A DNA stretch of 64,000 bases from Lewinella sp. W8 (GTDB taxonomy: Bacteria; Bacteroidota; Bacteroidia; Chitinophagales; Saprospiraceae), in contig NZ_SNAQ03000014.1 of NCBI RefSeq assembly GCF_004375085.3, positions 62,001-126,000 on the forward strand. Direction: 5' to 3'. The translations under genes and the position numbers were made by a program. Numbering within the stretch: position 1 is the first letter of the stretch; each line of letters opens with the position of its first letter. This document shows positions 25,755 to 34,315 of the stretch, one piece after another. The notes below the pieces were generated by a model. The model saw only the letters and a program-made list of their open reading frames with translations, was not told the origin of the DNA and made no database searches.

Positions 25755-27296
25755 ATGCTAATCGACCGCGTGATCGAGCTTGCCCTCGAAACCACCAATA
25801 AACTGCCCTTCCGCCGCCGGCCACCCTGGCCCGCCCAGCAGCGCACCCTGCGCAAGCTGCTCAAAAAGGCCCGTAAAACGGTCTTCGGACGCGCCTACGA
25901 TTTTGTCGGTATGCTCGGGGAGACAGATCCTCTGGAACGGTTCCGGCGGGAGGTACCCATCGTCGATTACGAGGGGTTGTTTGAGCCCTGGTGGCGCCGG
26001 GTCTACGAGGGGAAAGCCAACATCACCTGGCCCGGAGGGACGGAATACTTCGCCCTCAGCAGTGGCACCAGCAACGCCCGGACGAAATACATCCCCATTA
26101 CCGATGACATGCTCCGCCGCCTCAGTCGCGGCGCCTTTCGGATGTTCGCCAGTTTCCCAAACTACGGCCTCAGTGAAGACATCTACACCGGTTCCTGGCT
26201 AGCCATCGGCGGCACCACCAAACTGGCCCACGAAGGCAAGCGTCACCTCGGTTACCTCAGCGGCATCAACGCCCGCGAGCAGCCCCTCTGGGCCCGGGGG
26301 TTCTACAAACCCGGGCGGCGCATCGCCCACATCGAGAACTTCGACGACCGGATGGAAGAAATCGCCCGGCACGCGCCCGAGTGGAACATCTCCGTCCTCG
26401 TCGGCATCCCCCACTGGATTCAGTTGACGCTGGAGCGCATCTGCGAGCTGCACCAGCTGAAAACCATTTCCGAAATCTGGCCGGAGCTGGAGCTCCTCGT
26501 CAGCGGTGGCGTAGCCTACCAGCCCTACGTGAAAAGCTTCGAACGGCTCATCGGCCACCCGATCAAGTACATGAACACCTACCTGGCCAGCGAGGGCATG
26601 TTTGCCTTTCAGCGCTATCCGGAAGTAGACGGCATGCAGTTGCTGCTGGACAACGGCATCTTCTACGAATTCCTGCCCTTCAACGAAAGCAACTTCGACG
26701 ACGAGGGTAACGTCCGTCCCGGCGCCCGGGCCCTCGTCCTTCCGGAGGTGGAAGCGGGCCATGACTACGCCATGGTCATCAGCTCCTGCAGCGGTGCCTG
26801 GCGCTACGTAATCGGCGATACGGTGCGCTTCACCGACGTGGACAATGCCGTCATCCAGATCAGCGGTCGCACCAAACACTACATCAACCTCGTCACGGAA
26901 CACCTGACGGTCGACAACATGAACGCGGGCATCCTGGCCGTGGAAGAATCCCTGCAGGTCAGCATCCCCGAGTTCACCATCATCCCGGTCAAGGAAGACG
27001 AATACATCGCCCACGAATGGTACCTGGGCACCCAGGAGGATTCCCTGACCGCAGAAACCGTGCTTCCTCTCCTGGACGCGGCCCTCGGAGCCGTCAACGA
27101 CGACTACCAGTCCGAACGCAAAACGGCCCTCCAAATTAAGGTGAAGGTGGTGCCCCTGTCCTATTTCTACGAATGGGTGCGTCGCAGCGGCCAGGTCAAC
27201 GGACAGAGCAAAATCCCCCGCGTCCTCAAGGGCGAAGCCCGGGACCGGTGGTTGGCCCTGGTGGAAGAGCGGGAGAATTCACCCAATACTCCCTGA
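25755..27296 (+). CDS. GH3 auxin-responsive-promoter family protein (acyl-adenylating enzyme)
   Basis: 513 residues, the usual bacterial GH3 length. Motifs of the adenylate-forming fold are present: phosphate loop SSGTSNARTK (from Ser102), YLASEGMFAFQ in the middle and WRYVIGDTVRF (349-359) as the YRVGD-like motif. Plant GH3 enzymes join carboxylic acids such as indole acetate or jasmonate to amino acids through an acyl-adenylate; the bacterial substrate is unknown. The gene stands alone, about 300 bp before the SH3-domain gene. Confidence 0.9.
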   Translation: MLIDRVIELALETTNKLPFRRRPPWPAQQRTLRKLLKKARKTVFGRAYDFVGMLGETDPLERFRREVPIVDYEGLFEPWWRRVYEGKANITWPGGTEYFALSSGTSNARTKYIPITDDMLRRLSRGAFRMFASFPNYGLSEDIYTGSWLAIGGTTKLAHEGKRHLGYLSGINAREQPLWARGFYKPGRRIAHIENFDDRMEEIARHAPEWNISVLVGIPHWIQLTLERICELHQLKTISEIWPELELLVSGGVAYQPYVKSFERLIGHPIKYMNTYLASEGMFAFQRYPEVDGMQLLLDNGIFYEFLPFNESNFDDEGNVRPGARALVLPEVEAGHDYAMVISSCSGAWRYVIGDTVRFTDVDNAVIQISGRTKHYINLVTEHLTVDNMNAGILAVEESLQVSIPEFTIIPVKEDEYIAHEWYLGTQEDSLTAETVLPLLDAALGAVNDDYQSERKTALQIKVKVVPLSYFYEWVRRSGQVNGQSKIPRVLKGEARDRWLALVEERENSPNTP

Positions 27297-27456
27297 CCGG
27301 GAAAGGCGTAGGCTGTTCGGGTTGATAAAACCTGGAATAGTTTTGCTATCTACGCCGAGACCTACGAGCAGCAAGCCGGGCCGATGGCCCAGTAAAGACT
27401 GCTCGGAGGACCGGCAAAACCACCTTTACCAATCCTGGCGCTAACATATGAGCCGT

Positions 27457-27530
27457 CGCGAGGATTCCATTACACTGCATCCCGGCAGAGCGCGAGGATT
27501 CCATTACATTGCACCTGCGGTGATCGCCCA
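27457..27530 (-). repeat. Dispersed intergenic repeat, reverse copy of the 6229 element
   Basis: Read on the minus strand it has the same head (GGGCGATCACCGCAGGTGC) and then two units of GGAATCCTCGCGCTCTGCCG-type sequence, almost identical to the copies at 6229 and 41691. It sits between the GH3 and SH3-domain genes and ends about 40 bp before a promoter core. Confidence 0.8.
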
Positions 27531-27571
27531 AATTGTATGCTCCCCAAAAGTTACGTTCAGCTCGTGTCGCT

Positions 27572-27579
27572 TACCTTTG
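27572..27579 (+). promoter_or_regulatory. TACCTTTG promoter core of SH3/lpxD unit
   Basis: Exact match to the Bacteroidota minus-7 consensus TAnnTTTG, 14 bp before the ATG at 27594. A clear minus-33 TTG is not seen. Confidence 0.5.
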
Positions 27580-27593
27580 TCCGTACCTAAGGA

Positions 27594-28169
27594 ATGTCCA
27601 CCATGGCAAAGAAAGAAAGCTCGCCCAATACCCGATTGGTCCCCTTCATCATCGTTTCCCTGATCACCCTGATCTTCCTGATCTGGGCCATGCAGCAGTG
27701 TAACCGCAACAGCGGCGAATACGCTAATGCCGCCGAGCAGGCCGAGCGGGAATCTTACCTGGACAGCCTTTCGCGCATCGAGGAAGAACAACGCATCCAG
27801 GCCGAGGCCGAGGCCCGGGCGGAAGCCCTGCTGCGGGCCCGGACTCAACCCCTGCCGGGCGACAGCATTGTGCGGGTGCCCGCCGCCGAGAAGATTATCG
27901 AACGGGTGACGGTGCTGTACTCCACCATTGACGGCCTCAACGTGCGCCGCGGCCCCAGCCTCAAGAACAGCATAATCGCCCGCCTGCCCCTGTACGCGGA
28001 GGTGAAGTTTACCGGTGAGGTGACGGATTCCCTCTACGAGATCGACCTGGGGGAAATCACGCCCCGGGCTCCCTGGGTGCGCATCGAACTCCAGGACGGC
28101 AAAACGGGCTGGGTGTACGGTGCTGGTGTTTCCTATTACAAAACCCGCCTGGAAGGGGTAATCAACTAA
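27594..28169 (+). CDS. Membrane-anchored bacterial SH3-domain protein
   Basis: 191 residues. A single transmembrane helix (FIIVSLITLIFLIWAM, about 18-33) is followed by a charged helical linker (AERESYLDSLSRIEEEQRIQ) and a C-terminal SH3b domain with the usual start LNVRRGPSLKNSIIARLP and end WVYGAGVSYY. Such domains bind cell-wall peptides in the periplasm. It is 5 bp before lpxD, so the two genes are co-transcribed. The start could also be the Met at residue 4. Confidence 0.85.
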   Translation: MSTMAKKESSPNTRLVPFIIVSLITLIFLIWAMQQCNRNSGEYANAAEQAERESYLDSLSRIEEEQRIQAEAEARAEALLRARTQPLPGDSIVRVPAAEKIIERVTVLYSTIDGLNVRRGPSLKNSIIARLPLYAEVKFTGEVTDSLYEIDLGEITPRAPWVRIELQDGKTGWVYGAGVSYYKTRLEGVIN

Positions 28170-28174
28170 AACTT

Positions 28175-29098
28175 ATGCGCATTGCCCGCCCCCTCACGGC
28201 CGCCCAACTGGCCGAAAAAATCGGCGCCGACCTGGTGGGAGACGGCGAACAACTCATCACCGGACTCAACGAAGTGCACCACGTAGAAGCCGGTGACCTG
28301 AGCTTCGTGGATCATCCCCGTTACTACGACGCGGCCCTGCAGTCCGCGGCCACGGTGATCCTCATCGATCAGAAGCGGGAATGCCCTCCGGGCAAGGCCC
28401 TGCTCATCGTCCGGGAGCCCTTCCGGCACTACAACGATCTGGTCTGGCAAGAGCGGCCAATGCGTCCCTGGTCCGATCACGTGGACCCCACCGCACGGCT
28501 GGGCCGCAATGTCTCCATCGCTCCGGGAGCCATCGTGGGGGCCAATGCCATCATCGGCGACAACTGCCAGATCGGCCCCAATGCCGTCATCGGGGAGCGC
28601 TGTGAACTGGGCCGGGGGGTCATCGTCGGGCCGGGCGCCGTCATCGGTGGCGAAGCCTTCTACTACAAACGCACCTCCGAAGGCATGACGCCCTGGCGCA
28701 GCGGCGGAAACGTCATCCTCGAAGATGAGGTGGAAATCGGGCCCAATTGCACCATAGCGCGGGGCGTGTCGTCCTCCACCACCGTTGGGAAGGGCACCAA
28801 GATGGACGCGATGGTGCAAATCGGACACGACTGCCGCATCGGTCAGCACTGCCTCTTCGCCGCCCAGGTTGGAGTTGCCGGCAACTGCACCATCGGCGAC
28901 TGGTGCGTCTTTCAGGGGCAGGCCGGACTGGCACAAAACCTGACCATCGGCGACCGCGTAACCGTCCTGGCCAAAACCGGGGTCTCCCACGACCTGGAAA
29001 GCGGCAAACGGTACTTCGGCATCCCCGCCCAGGAAGCCCGCGTGGCCTTCAAGGACCTAGCCATGCTGCGAAGCTTGAAGCGGAAGCAGGAAGAATAA
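28175..29098 (+). CDS. lpxD: LpxD-like UDP-3-O-acylglucosamine N-acyltransferase
   Basis: 307 residues. N-terminal uridine-binding domain (to about 100, with LSFVDHPRYYD) and a left-handed beta-helix of hexapeptide repeats (for example IVGANAIIGDNCQIGPNAVIG). Catalytic His218 is in VQIGHDC. It would add the N-linked acyl chain in lipid A synthesis. It is shorter than the 341-residue E. coli enzyme and is not beside lpxC, fabZ or lpxA, so it may be a second LpxD-like copy. Symbol given by family. A polypurine tract follows. Confidence 0.85.
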   Translation: MRIARPLTAAQLAEKIGADLVGDGEQLITGLNEVHHVEAGDLSFVDHPRYYDAALQSAATVILIDQKRECPPGKALLIVREPFRHYNDLVWQERPMRPWSDHVDPTARLGRNVSIAPGAIVGANAIIGDNCQIGPNAVIGERCELGRGVIVGPGAVIGGEAFYYKRTSEGMTPWRSGGNVILEDEVEIGPNCTIARGVSSSTTVGKGTKMDAMVQIGHDCRIGQHCLFAAQVGVAGNCTIGDWCVFQGQAGLAQNLTIGDRVTVLAKTGVSHDLESGKRYFGIPAQEARVAFKDLAMLRSLKRKQEE

Positions 29099-29228
29099 AG
29101 AGCCGAAGAAGGAAGACCAAAGAGGGAAGAAGGAAGAATTGAGAAGGAAGAGACAAGACCGAAGAGAGAAGAAGGAAGGCTAAAGAGGGAAGAAAGCGGA
29201 CCGAAGAATTGAGAAGGAAGACCGAGGT
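29099..29228 (+). repeat. 130-bp polypurine low-complexity tract with internal duplication
   Basis: Almost entirely A and G on the plus strand, built from GAAGGAAGA-type words. GAAGAATTGAGAAGGAAGA occurs twice, 73 bp apart, and AAAGAGGGAAGAA also occurs twice, which suggests slippage duplication. It lies between the convergent lpxD and lipoprotein genes. Confidence 0.75.
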
Positions 29229-29244
29229 AGCCTCAGCTGGGACG

Positions 29245-29595
29245 CTAGCGAGAAAACGCATCCTCGATCAGGCGCCAGTATTGCCGTTTAATCCGTAGGT
29301 CAGTGATGGTCTGGTAACGTTCGTTTTGGTGAACGTAGCCAATGGATGACCGGCGCACCAGGATTTTCGCCACCGCCCTTTGGGGAATCCGGACATCCTC
29401 ACCGACCAGCCACCGATCCATTAAAATCGAATCCTGGTCCCATACGAACACCAGCAATTCCTCCCCCTGCGGCGCATCGTGGACGCGCACCAGGGGTTCC
29501 CGAAAGTCAATCATGCGCGACGGGGAACAGGCAGGCAGGCAGAATACACCCCCGAGCAACAATCCCAGTACCAACGACCTTCGACGGATGCGCAT
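29245..29595 (-). CDS. Small lipoprotein of unknown function
   Basis: 116 residues from the ATG at 29595, giving a basic start and hydrophobic stretch ending LPAC (Cys23), a good lipobox. The mature 93 residues contain PLVRVHDAPQGEELLVFVWD and no recognised domain. A longer frame begins at 29643 but would place the signal after 16 extra residues. It directly follows the DUF58 gene (stop at 29640) and may share its transcript. Confidence 0.65.
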   Translation of the reverse strand: MRIRRRSLVLGLLLGGVFCLPACSPSRMIDFREPLVRVHDAPQGEELLVFVWDQDSILMDRWLVGEDVRIPQRAVAKILVRRSSIGYVHQNERYQTITDLRIKRQYWRLIEDAFSR

Positions 29596-29639
29596 TAATT
29601 TTTCTGGCACAATGGCACCACCAGCAACCAGCAACCAAA

Positions 29640-30503
29640 TCACCGACTCTTAAAGAACCGGAGCAATTCCTTCACGTAATCTTCGGTGGTCTCGACGCTG
29701 AGGGTATCCGCTCCGCTTTTCTTGAAGGCATCCCGGAAATAGGCCATGTGCTGGTCGTACCACTCGGTGTACTTCCGGCGCACGCGCCGGCTGTCGGTGT
29801 CTACCCACTGCATGCGGCCGGTTTCGGCGTCGCGGGCGTGGATGAGTCCGACCGCCGGCAGCTCCCGCTCGCGGGGGTCAAACAGATGCAGGCCGACGAG
29901 ATCGTGACGGCGGGCGGCAAGATTGAGCGGCGTTTCGTAGCCCTCGGCGAGAAAGTCGGAAACCAGGAAGCAGATACTGCGCTTCTTCACCATGTTGGTG
30001 AAATAGGTCAGGGCCTGGCCGATGTCCGTTCCTTCTCCCTCCGGGCGAGTATCCAGCAGCTCCCGGATAATCCGCAGGACGTGGCCCCGCCCCTTTTTCG
30101 GCGGCAGGAATTTTTCCACCCGGTCGCTGAAGAGCAGCAGGCCCACCTTATCGTTGTTGTTCGCCGCCGAAAAGGCCAGCACCGCACAGATTTCCGTGAT
30201 GAGCTCGTTCTTCAGCTGACGGGTGGTGCCGAAGAAACTGGACTTACTGATGTCCACCAACAGCATCACCGTCAGTTCGCGCTCCTCCTCAAAGACCTTT
30301 ACGTAGGGGTCGCCACTGCGGGCGGTCACGTTCCAGTCGATGTTGCGGACGTCGTCGCCATACTGATAATTCCGGACCTCCGAAAACGACATCCCGCGCC
30401 CCTTGAAGGCCGAATGGTACTCGCCACTAAATATCTGACGGCTGAGTCCCTTGGTCTTGATTTCGATCCGGCGGACGCGCTTGAGCAATTCGGTCGTTTC
30501 CAT
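29640..30503 (-). CDS. DUF58 domain protein
   Basis: 287 residues from the ATG at 30503 (METTELLKRVRRIEIKTKGL); a longer frame to 30638 reads into the MITE-like element and is rejected. The DUF58 core is clear: EVRNYQYGDDVRNIDWNVTA followed by EERELTVMLLVDISKSS, a VWA-like metal site. These proteins work with MoxR ATPases in membrane-associated chaperone or envelope functions (BatA/BatB-type loci in Bacteroidota). The only MoxR gene here is at 1.3-2.3 kb. Confidence 0.88.
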   Translation of the reverse strand: METTELLKRVRRIEIKTKGLSRQIFSGEYHSAFKGRGMSFSEVRNYQYGDDVRNIDWNVTARSGDPYVKVFEEERELTVMLLVDISKSSFFGTTRQLKNELITEICAVLAFSAANNNDKVGLLLFSDRVEKFLPPKKGRGHVLRIIRELLDTRPEGEGTDIGQALTYFTNMVKKRSICFLVSDFLAEGYETPLNLAARRHDLVGLHLFDPRERELPAVGLIHARDAETGRMQWVDTDSRRVRRKYTEWYDQHMAYFRDAFKKSGADTLSVETTEDYVKELLRFFKSR

Positions 30504-30527
30504 AGACGCTAAGGTACGGGATTGATA

Positions 30528-30697
30528 AGAGCTTGTTTGGGTTTTGGTTTTTGGTTTTATGGCCGGATTTGAGCATTTTTTGGTGCTGGCAAGGCGGGAA
30601 TACTGGAGTCTAGCAGCGCTAAATGAGGATATTTCCAACGCAGCCAGCGCTAAAAAAGGCCAAATTTAGGTCGATTACTAAAATCCAAACAAGCTCT
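30528..30697. mobile_element. MITE-like 170-bp element with 13-bp inverted ends
   Basis: AGAGCTTGTTTGG (30528-30540) and CCAAACAAGCTCT (30685-30697) are exact inverted repeats, and the similarity extends inward with few mismatches (GTTTTGG against ATTTTAG). CAGCGCTAAA occurs twice inside. It has no coding capacity and lies between the DUF58 gene and the sugar transferase gene. Target-site duplications are not obvious. Confidence 0.6.
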
Positions 30698-30714
30698 ATA
30701 ATTCCGGAAGGGGC

Positions 30715-32181
30715 CTACTTCCCCTTCCCCTGCAGCAACACCACGACAGTGTAGAACAGGATTTTGAAGTCGAGCTTCAGTGAGCGGTTCTCGATGTAGA
30801 GAATATCAAACTTGAGGCGCTGAATCATCTCTTCCACGTTGCTGGCGTAGCCGTATTTCACTTGCCCCCAACTGGTAATCCCGGGCCGAACCTTCAGCAG
30901 GTGACGATAGTGGGGTGCCCGGGCGCTGATCAGGTCGATGTAGTACTGTCGTTCCGGGCGAGGGCCCACGAGCGACATCTCCCCCCGCAGTACGTTCCAG
31001 AACTGGGGCAATTCGTCCAGCCTCCACTTGCGCATCGTGGCGCCCCAGGGCGTGCAGCGGCTGTCATTATCACTGCTCAGCTGGGGCCCGCCCGCTTCCG
31101 CATCGAGGTACATGGAGCGAAACTTGACGATGTTGAAGGGCGTGCCGTTGAGGCCAATTCGCTCCTGCTGGTAAAAAATGGGCCCTGGACTGGAGAGCCG
31201 CACCCGGATGGCGATGTAGGCCAGCAGCGGGCTCAATACAATGAGCATCACCAGGGACACGGCCAGATCGATGCCCCGCTTAACCATCCGCTGCCAGCGC
31301 GGCATCAGATGCTGCTTGATTTCGATGAGTACGGCCCCGAAAACGTGGTCCATCTTGACCGTCCCGAGCATGATGTCGTACATGTCCGGAATGATCTTCA
31401 CCAACACCCGATCCTCGTAATCAAAAAGCACGTTGAGCAGTTCGCGCAGGCGGTTGTGCTGGCTCGTTTCAATGGCGATAATCGCTTCTTCGATGTGCTG
31501 CTCCTCAATCACCCGGCCCAGTTGCCGCAAATTCCCGAGCAGCGGAAGGTCTGCGGCCAGGGGCGGAACGGACTTCCGGCTGGAATCCACGAAGCCGACA
31601 AAGCGGTAGCCCAGTGCCTTGGGCTGCTCCTGAATGTCGCGGTACAGGTTGCGGGCGGGTTCTCCTCCCCCCACGATGAGGGTATTGAAGCTGACTTCCC
31701 CCCGCTTGAGGCGGCGGCTGGCCGCCGTCAGGAGGATCATCCGCACGCTCACCGTCAACAGAAAATGAATGCCGAGCAGCGTGAGCAGGCTCTGGTAATA
31801 CTCCCGGTAGTTGTTCACCGCATCGTCCAGCAAAACGGTGAAGAACAACAGCATGACGCCCGCCAGCGACAGAAAGAAGGTCTGCACGAAGGTGCTCAGT
31901 CGGCTGAGGCGATAAATGTCCCGATACTGATCAAACAGGGCGTAGGCCAGTAACCACCCGGTGGGAATCATGATGGCCCCCCACAGGTAGTTGGGGTCCA
32001 GCAACAGCTCATACCAGGCGGAAGGATTGCCCTCCTGCTGACTACGATAGAGGAAGAAGATGGTCCAGGCCACCCCCGCAGCCAGGAAGTCGGCCAGGAT
32101 GTATACACGGCGGTCTTTGGCCCGGCGGGCCACCGTGTCCGGCCGCAGGTCGGGCCTCGTGCTGGGGGTATTCTCGGACAA
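30715..32181 (-). CDS. Polyprenyl-phosphate sugar-1-phosphate transferase (WcaJ/WbaP-like)
   Basis: 488 residues. An N-terminal membrane region with four to five helices (WTIFFLYRS; TFFLSLAGVMLLFFTVLL; LTVSVRMILL) and a Rossmann-like segment (TLIVGGGEPARNLYRDI) precede the C-terminal catalytic domain, where MSLVGPRPERQYYIDL and VRPGITSWGQVKYG are typical. It starts exopolysaccharide or O-antigen synthesis by moving a sugar phosphate to undecaprenyl phosphate in the inner membrane. No glycosyltransferase cluster is adjacent; a lipoprotein and a Gfo/Idh/MocA gene lie upstream on the same strand, 4 bp away. Confidence 0.9.
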   Translation of the reverse strand: MSENTPSTRPDLRPDTVARRAKDRRVYILADFLAAGVAWTIFFLYRSQQEGNPSAWYELLLDPNYLWGAIMIPTGWLLAYALFDQYRDIYRLSRLSTFVQTFFLSLAGVMLLFFTVLLDDAVNNYREYYQSLLTLLGIHFLLTVSVRMILLTAASRRLKRGEVSFNTLIVGGGEPARNLYRDIQEQPKALGYRFVGFVDSSRKSVPPLAADLPLLGNLRQLGRVIEEQHIEEAIIAIETSQHNRLRELLNVLFDYEDRVLVKIIPDMYDIMLGTVKMDHVFGAVLIEIKQHLMPRWQRMVKRGIDLAVSLVMLIVLSPLLAYIAIRVRLSSPGPIFYQQERIGLNGTPFNIVKFRSMYLDAEAGGPQLSSDNDSRCTPWGATMRKWRLDELPQFWNVLRGEMSLVGPRPERQYYIDLISARAPHYRHLLKVRPGITSWGQVKYGYASNVEEMIQRLKFDILYIENRSLKLDFKILFYTVVVLLQGKGK

Positions 32182-32185
32182 AAAT

Positions 32186-33040
32186 TTAGAAATAAAGCAG
32201 CTTTACGTTATCCAGGTAAACCTCCGCATTTTCGCTGCCCTCCGGCAGCAGGGCAGAAAGCACGAGGCGGTATTCATCCAGGGTGGAACGGACGATTATT
32301 TCACTCAGATTGAAGTAGATTTTGGTCCATTCATTCCGGGGCTGAAAGCCCGGATCAAAGAGGCGCACGGGTTCAATCCCGATGTTTCCCTGGATACCCC
32401 AGACTACGGGAGCCGTACTCCGGAAATCCACTTCCAACCAGACGTAAGGACGCTTATCGGTGAGACCACTCAGGGGATCGGCCGTACCGAGTTCCACCAG
32501 GGGATCATCGGTGCTGAGTTGTAGTCGACCGCTGAAGCTTCCACTTCTTACGACATCCTGAACGGGGATTAACGTGGCTTCGCCCACCACCTGATCGGTA
32601 AAAACCCGCGAACTGTTCGTCTCGAAGCCCTCGATGAAGGCAAACTGGGCGTCGGTTCGGTAGGTGGTGGTCAGGGTCCCCAGATCGATGGTGTTTCCGG
32701 GCTGCAGGTCGAGATTGCGGGTGATGGGTGCGTAAAATTCGTAGATGTCGGGGGTGCGGCTGATGCCGTTTTGCCGGATGCCGGCCTCAAAGCGCAACTC
32801 GGTGCTGCCTACCCGGGCCACCGGAATACGGGCCGGCAGGGGAAAGGCACCGATGAAGGAGTTGTTGGCAAAAACCCACACCTCGGTGATGGCCGTGGTG
32901 TTGGCCCCCTCTCCGGAGTTGGTGCTCAGAGCAATGTCCTCCACTTCTACGAAGGCCGGCGCCACCTCGGCGTCCGGGGGGCAGGCCGTGAAACCCAGTA
33001 GGATAAAGGCAAAGGTGAGGACAAGCAAAAAACGGTTCAT
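32186..33040 (-). CDS. Lipoprotein of unknown function
   Basis: 284 residues from the ATG at 33040, with signal ending FTAC (Cys20). The mature part is beta-rich with an N-terminal Ig-like stretch (VWVFANNSFIGAFPLPARIPV) and a C-terminal carbohydrate-binding-like sandwich ending YLDNVKLLYF. No family named. It lies 10 bp after a Gfo/Idh/MocA gene and 4 bp before the sugar transferase gene, so all three are probably one transcript for surface polysaccharide work (inference). Confidence 0.7.
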   Translation of the reverse strand: MNRFLLVLTFAFILLGFTACPPDAEVAPAFVEVEDIALSTNSGEGANTTAITEVWVFANNSFIGAFPLPARIPVARVGSTELRFEAGIRQNGISRTPDIYEFYAPITRNLDLQPGNTIDLGTLTTTYRTDAQFAFIEGFETNSSRVFTDQVVGEATLIPVQDVVRSGSFSGRLQLSTDDPLVELGTADPLSGLTDKRPYVWLEVDFRSTAPVVWGIQGNIGIEPVRLFDPGFQPRNEWTKIYFNLSEIIVRSTLDEYRLVLSALLPEGSENAEVYLDNVKLLYF

Positions 33041-33050
33041 CGGGGAATCT

Positions 33051-34055
33051 TTACACATTAGGAGCGGGCAAGTCGCGTTGGTTCGCCGCAACGGCTTTCG
33101 AAATACGGTGTGCCAGTTCCAACGCCCGGTAGCCATCTTCGATGCTTACCGCAGCGGGTTTATTGTGGTTTATGCTGTCCGCCAGACTTTCCAGCTCCAT
33201 CTGGATGGCGTTGATCGGTCCGCTATCGGGTTGATCAACGTGAATGATCCGGGGGCCTTTCGGGGTCTCCAGGGGGAATTGCTGCCCCTCGTCGGGGATG
33301 TTAGCCGCCCCGGCATCGAAGAGCCGGATGACCTGGCTCTCTTTTTCCAGCAGGTCCAGACTGATGTAGGCATCGGGCTGGAAGAGGCGGACTTTCCGCA
33401 TATTCTTCAGACTGATCCGGGAGGCCGTCAGGTTGGCCACCGCACCACCGCGGAACTCGATGCGCGCGTTGACGATGTCGGGCTGCTCACTGACCACCGC
33501 CACGCCGCTGGCCCGTACGTCGGTCACTTCGTCGTTGGCCAATTTCAGGATGATGTCGAGGTCATGGATCATCAGGTCCAGCACCACACTCACGTCGACG
33601 CCCCGGGGATTGAACATGGCCAGGCGGTGCGCCTCGATGAAGTAGGGTTTTACCGTCAGATCGCCGAGGGACAACAGCGCCGGATTGAAGCGTTCCACGT
33701 GGCCCACCTGCACCAGCTTGTTCATTTTCCGGCTCAGCTCAATCAGTTCTTTTGCTTCCTCCAGGGTCTCCGTCAGGGGTTTTTCCACAAATACGTGGCA
33801 GCCTCCTTCGAGGGCCATCTTCACCATGCGGTAATGGCTGGGGGTGGGGGTGACGACGTCGATCACGTCCACCTCCGCAATCAGGGCCTCGGGAGTATCG
33901 AAGGCCTTCAGGTGAAACTCTTCCTCCACCCGACGGGCCACTTCCGGGTCCGTTTCGTAGAAACCCACCAGGTCATAGTGGTCCTTCGCCAGACGAATGC
34001 ACTTCAAATGAATTTTACCCAGGTGGCCAACGCCAAATAATCCGATTTTCAGCAT
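33051..34055 (-). CDS. Gfo/Idh/MocA-family oxidoreductase
   Basis: 334 residues from the ATG at 34055 (MLKIGLFGVGHLGKIHLKCI); the longer frame to 34133 crosses the promoter core. Rossmann motif FGVGHLGKIH, substrate-loop motif VFVEKPLTETLEE and AHRISKAV near the end. It resembles UDP-sugar or sugar dehydrogenases of this family; the position before the polyprenyl sugar transferase gene suggests NDP-sugar modification. Exact substrate unknown. Confidence 0.88.
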   Translation of the reverse strand: MLKIGLFGVGHLGKIHLKCIRLAKDHYDLVGFYETDPEVARRVEEEFHLKAFDTPEALIAEVDVIDVVTPTPSHYRMVKMALEGGCHVFVEKPLTETLEEAKELIELSRKMNKLVQVGHVERFNPALLSLGDLTVKPYFIEAHRLAMFNPRGVDVSVVLDLMIHDLDIILKLANDEVTDVRASGVAVVSEQPDIVNARIEFRGGAVANLTASRISLKNMRKVRLFQPDAYISLDLLEKESQVIRLFDAGAANIPDEGQQFPLETPKGPRIIHVDQPDSGPINAIQMELESLADSINHNKPAAVSIEDGYRALELAHRISKAVAANQRDLPAPNV

Positions 34056-34060
34056 GGGGG

Positions 34061-34068
34061 CAAAGGTA
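34061..34068 (-). promoter_or_regulatory. TACCTTTG promoter core of Gfo/Idh/MocA unit
   Basis: CAAAGGTA on the plus strand, i.e. TACCTTTG on the minus strand, an exact TAnnTTTG match only 5 bp before the ATG at 34055, implying a very short leader. Confidence 0.45.
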
Positions 34069-34230
34069 AGGAGGCAAAACCTGAGGCCAGCGGAGATTTT
34101 TGAAATAGTACGGACATATTTTGGCAGCGCCATCCGTCAAATCTGGTGCGGCAGTGGTGTTATGGTGACCGCAAGCGACCTTGCTTCCGGGCACGATAGT
34201 AGCTTTCCCGGTGCGGTTTTGGGGTTATTC

Positions 34231-34250
34231 TGGCGCAGGCGCAGGTGCCG
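34231..34250 (+). repeat. GCAGGTGC-family core
   Basis: TGGCGCAGGCGCAGGTGCCG, closely similar to the cores at 57166 (TGGCGTAGACGCAGGTGCCG) and 47613 (reverse). Lies in the gap between the divergent Gfo/Idh/MocA and DJ-1-like genes. Confidence 0.65.
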
Positions 34251-34303
34251 GCTCAGGGGGTCTGGCAGGGTAGTTCCGGCGGGATAAAGCCCCATAGCCT
34301 CGC

Positions 34304-34311
34304 TACCTTTA
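34304..34311 (+). promoter_or_regulatory. TACCTTTA promoter core of DJ-1-like gene
   Basis: Seven of eight match to TAnnTTTG, 4 bp before the ATG at 34316, so the leader would be almost absent. Confidence 0.35.
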
Positions 34312-34315
34312 CGCC

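Noticed and set aside
26199-27134. 311-codon frame antisense to the GH3 gene
   Set aside because: Shadow frame; GH3 motifs are on the plus strand.
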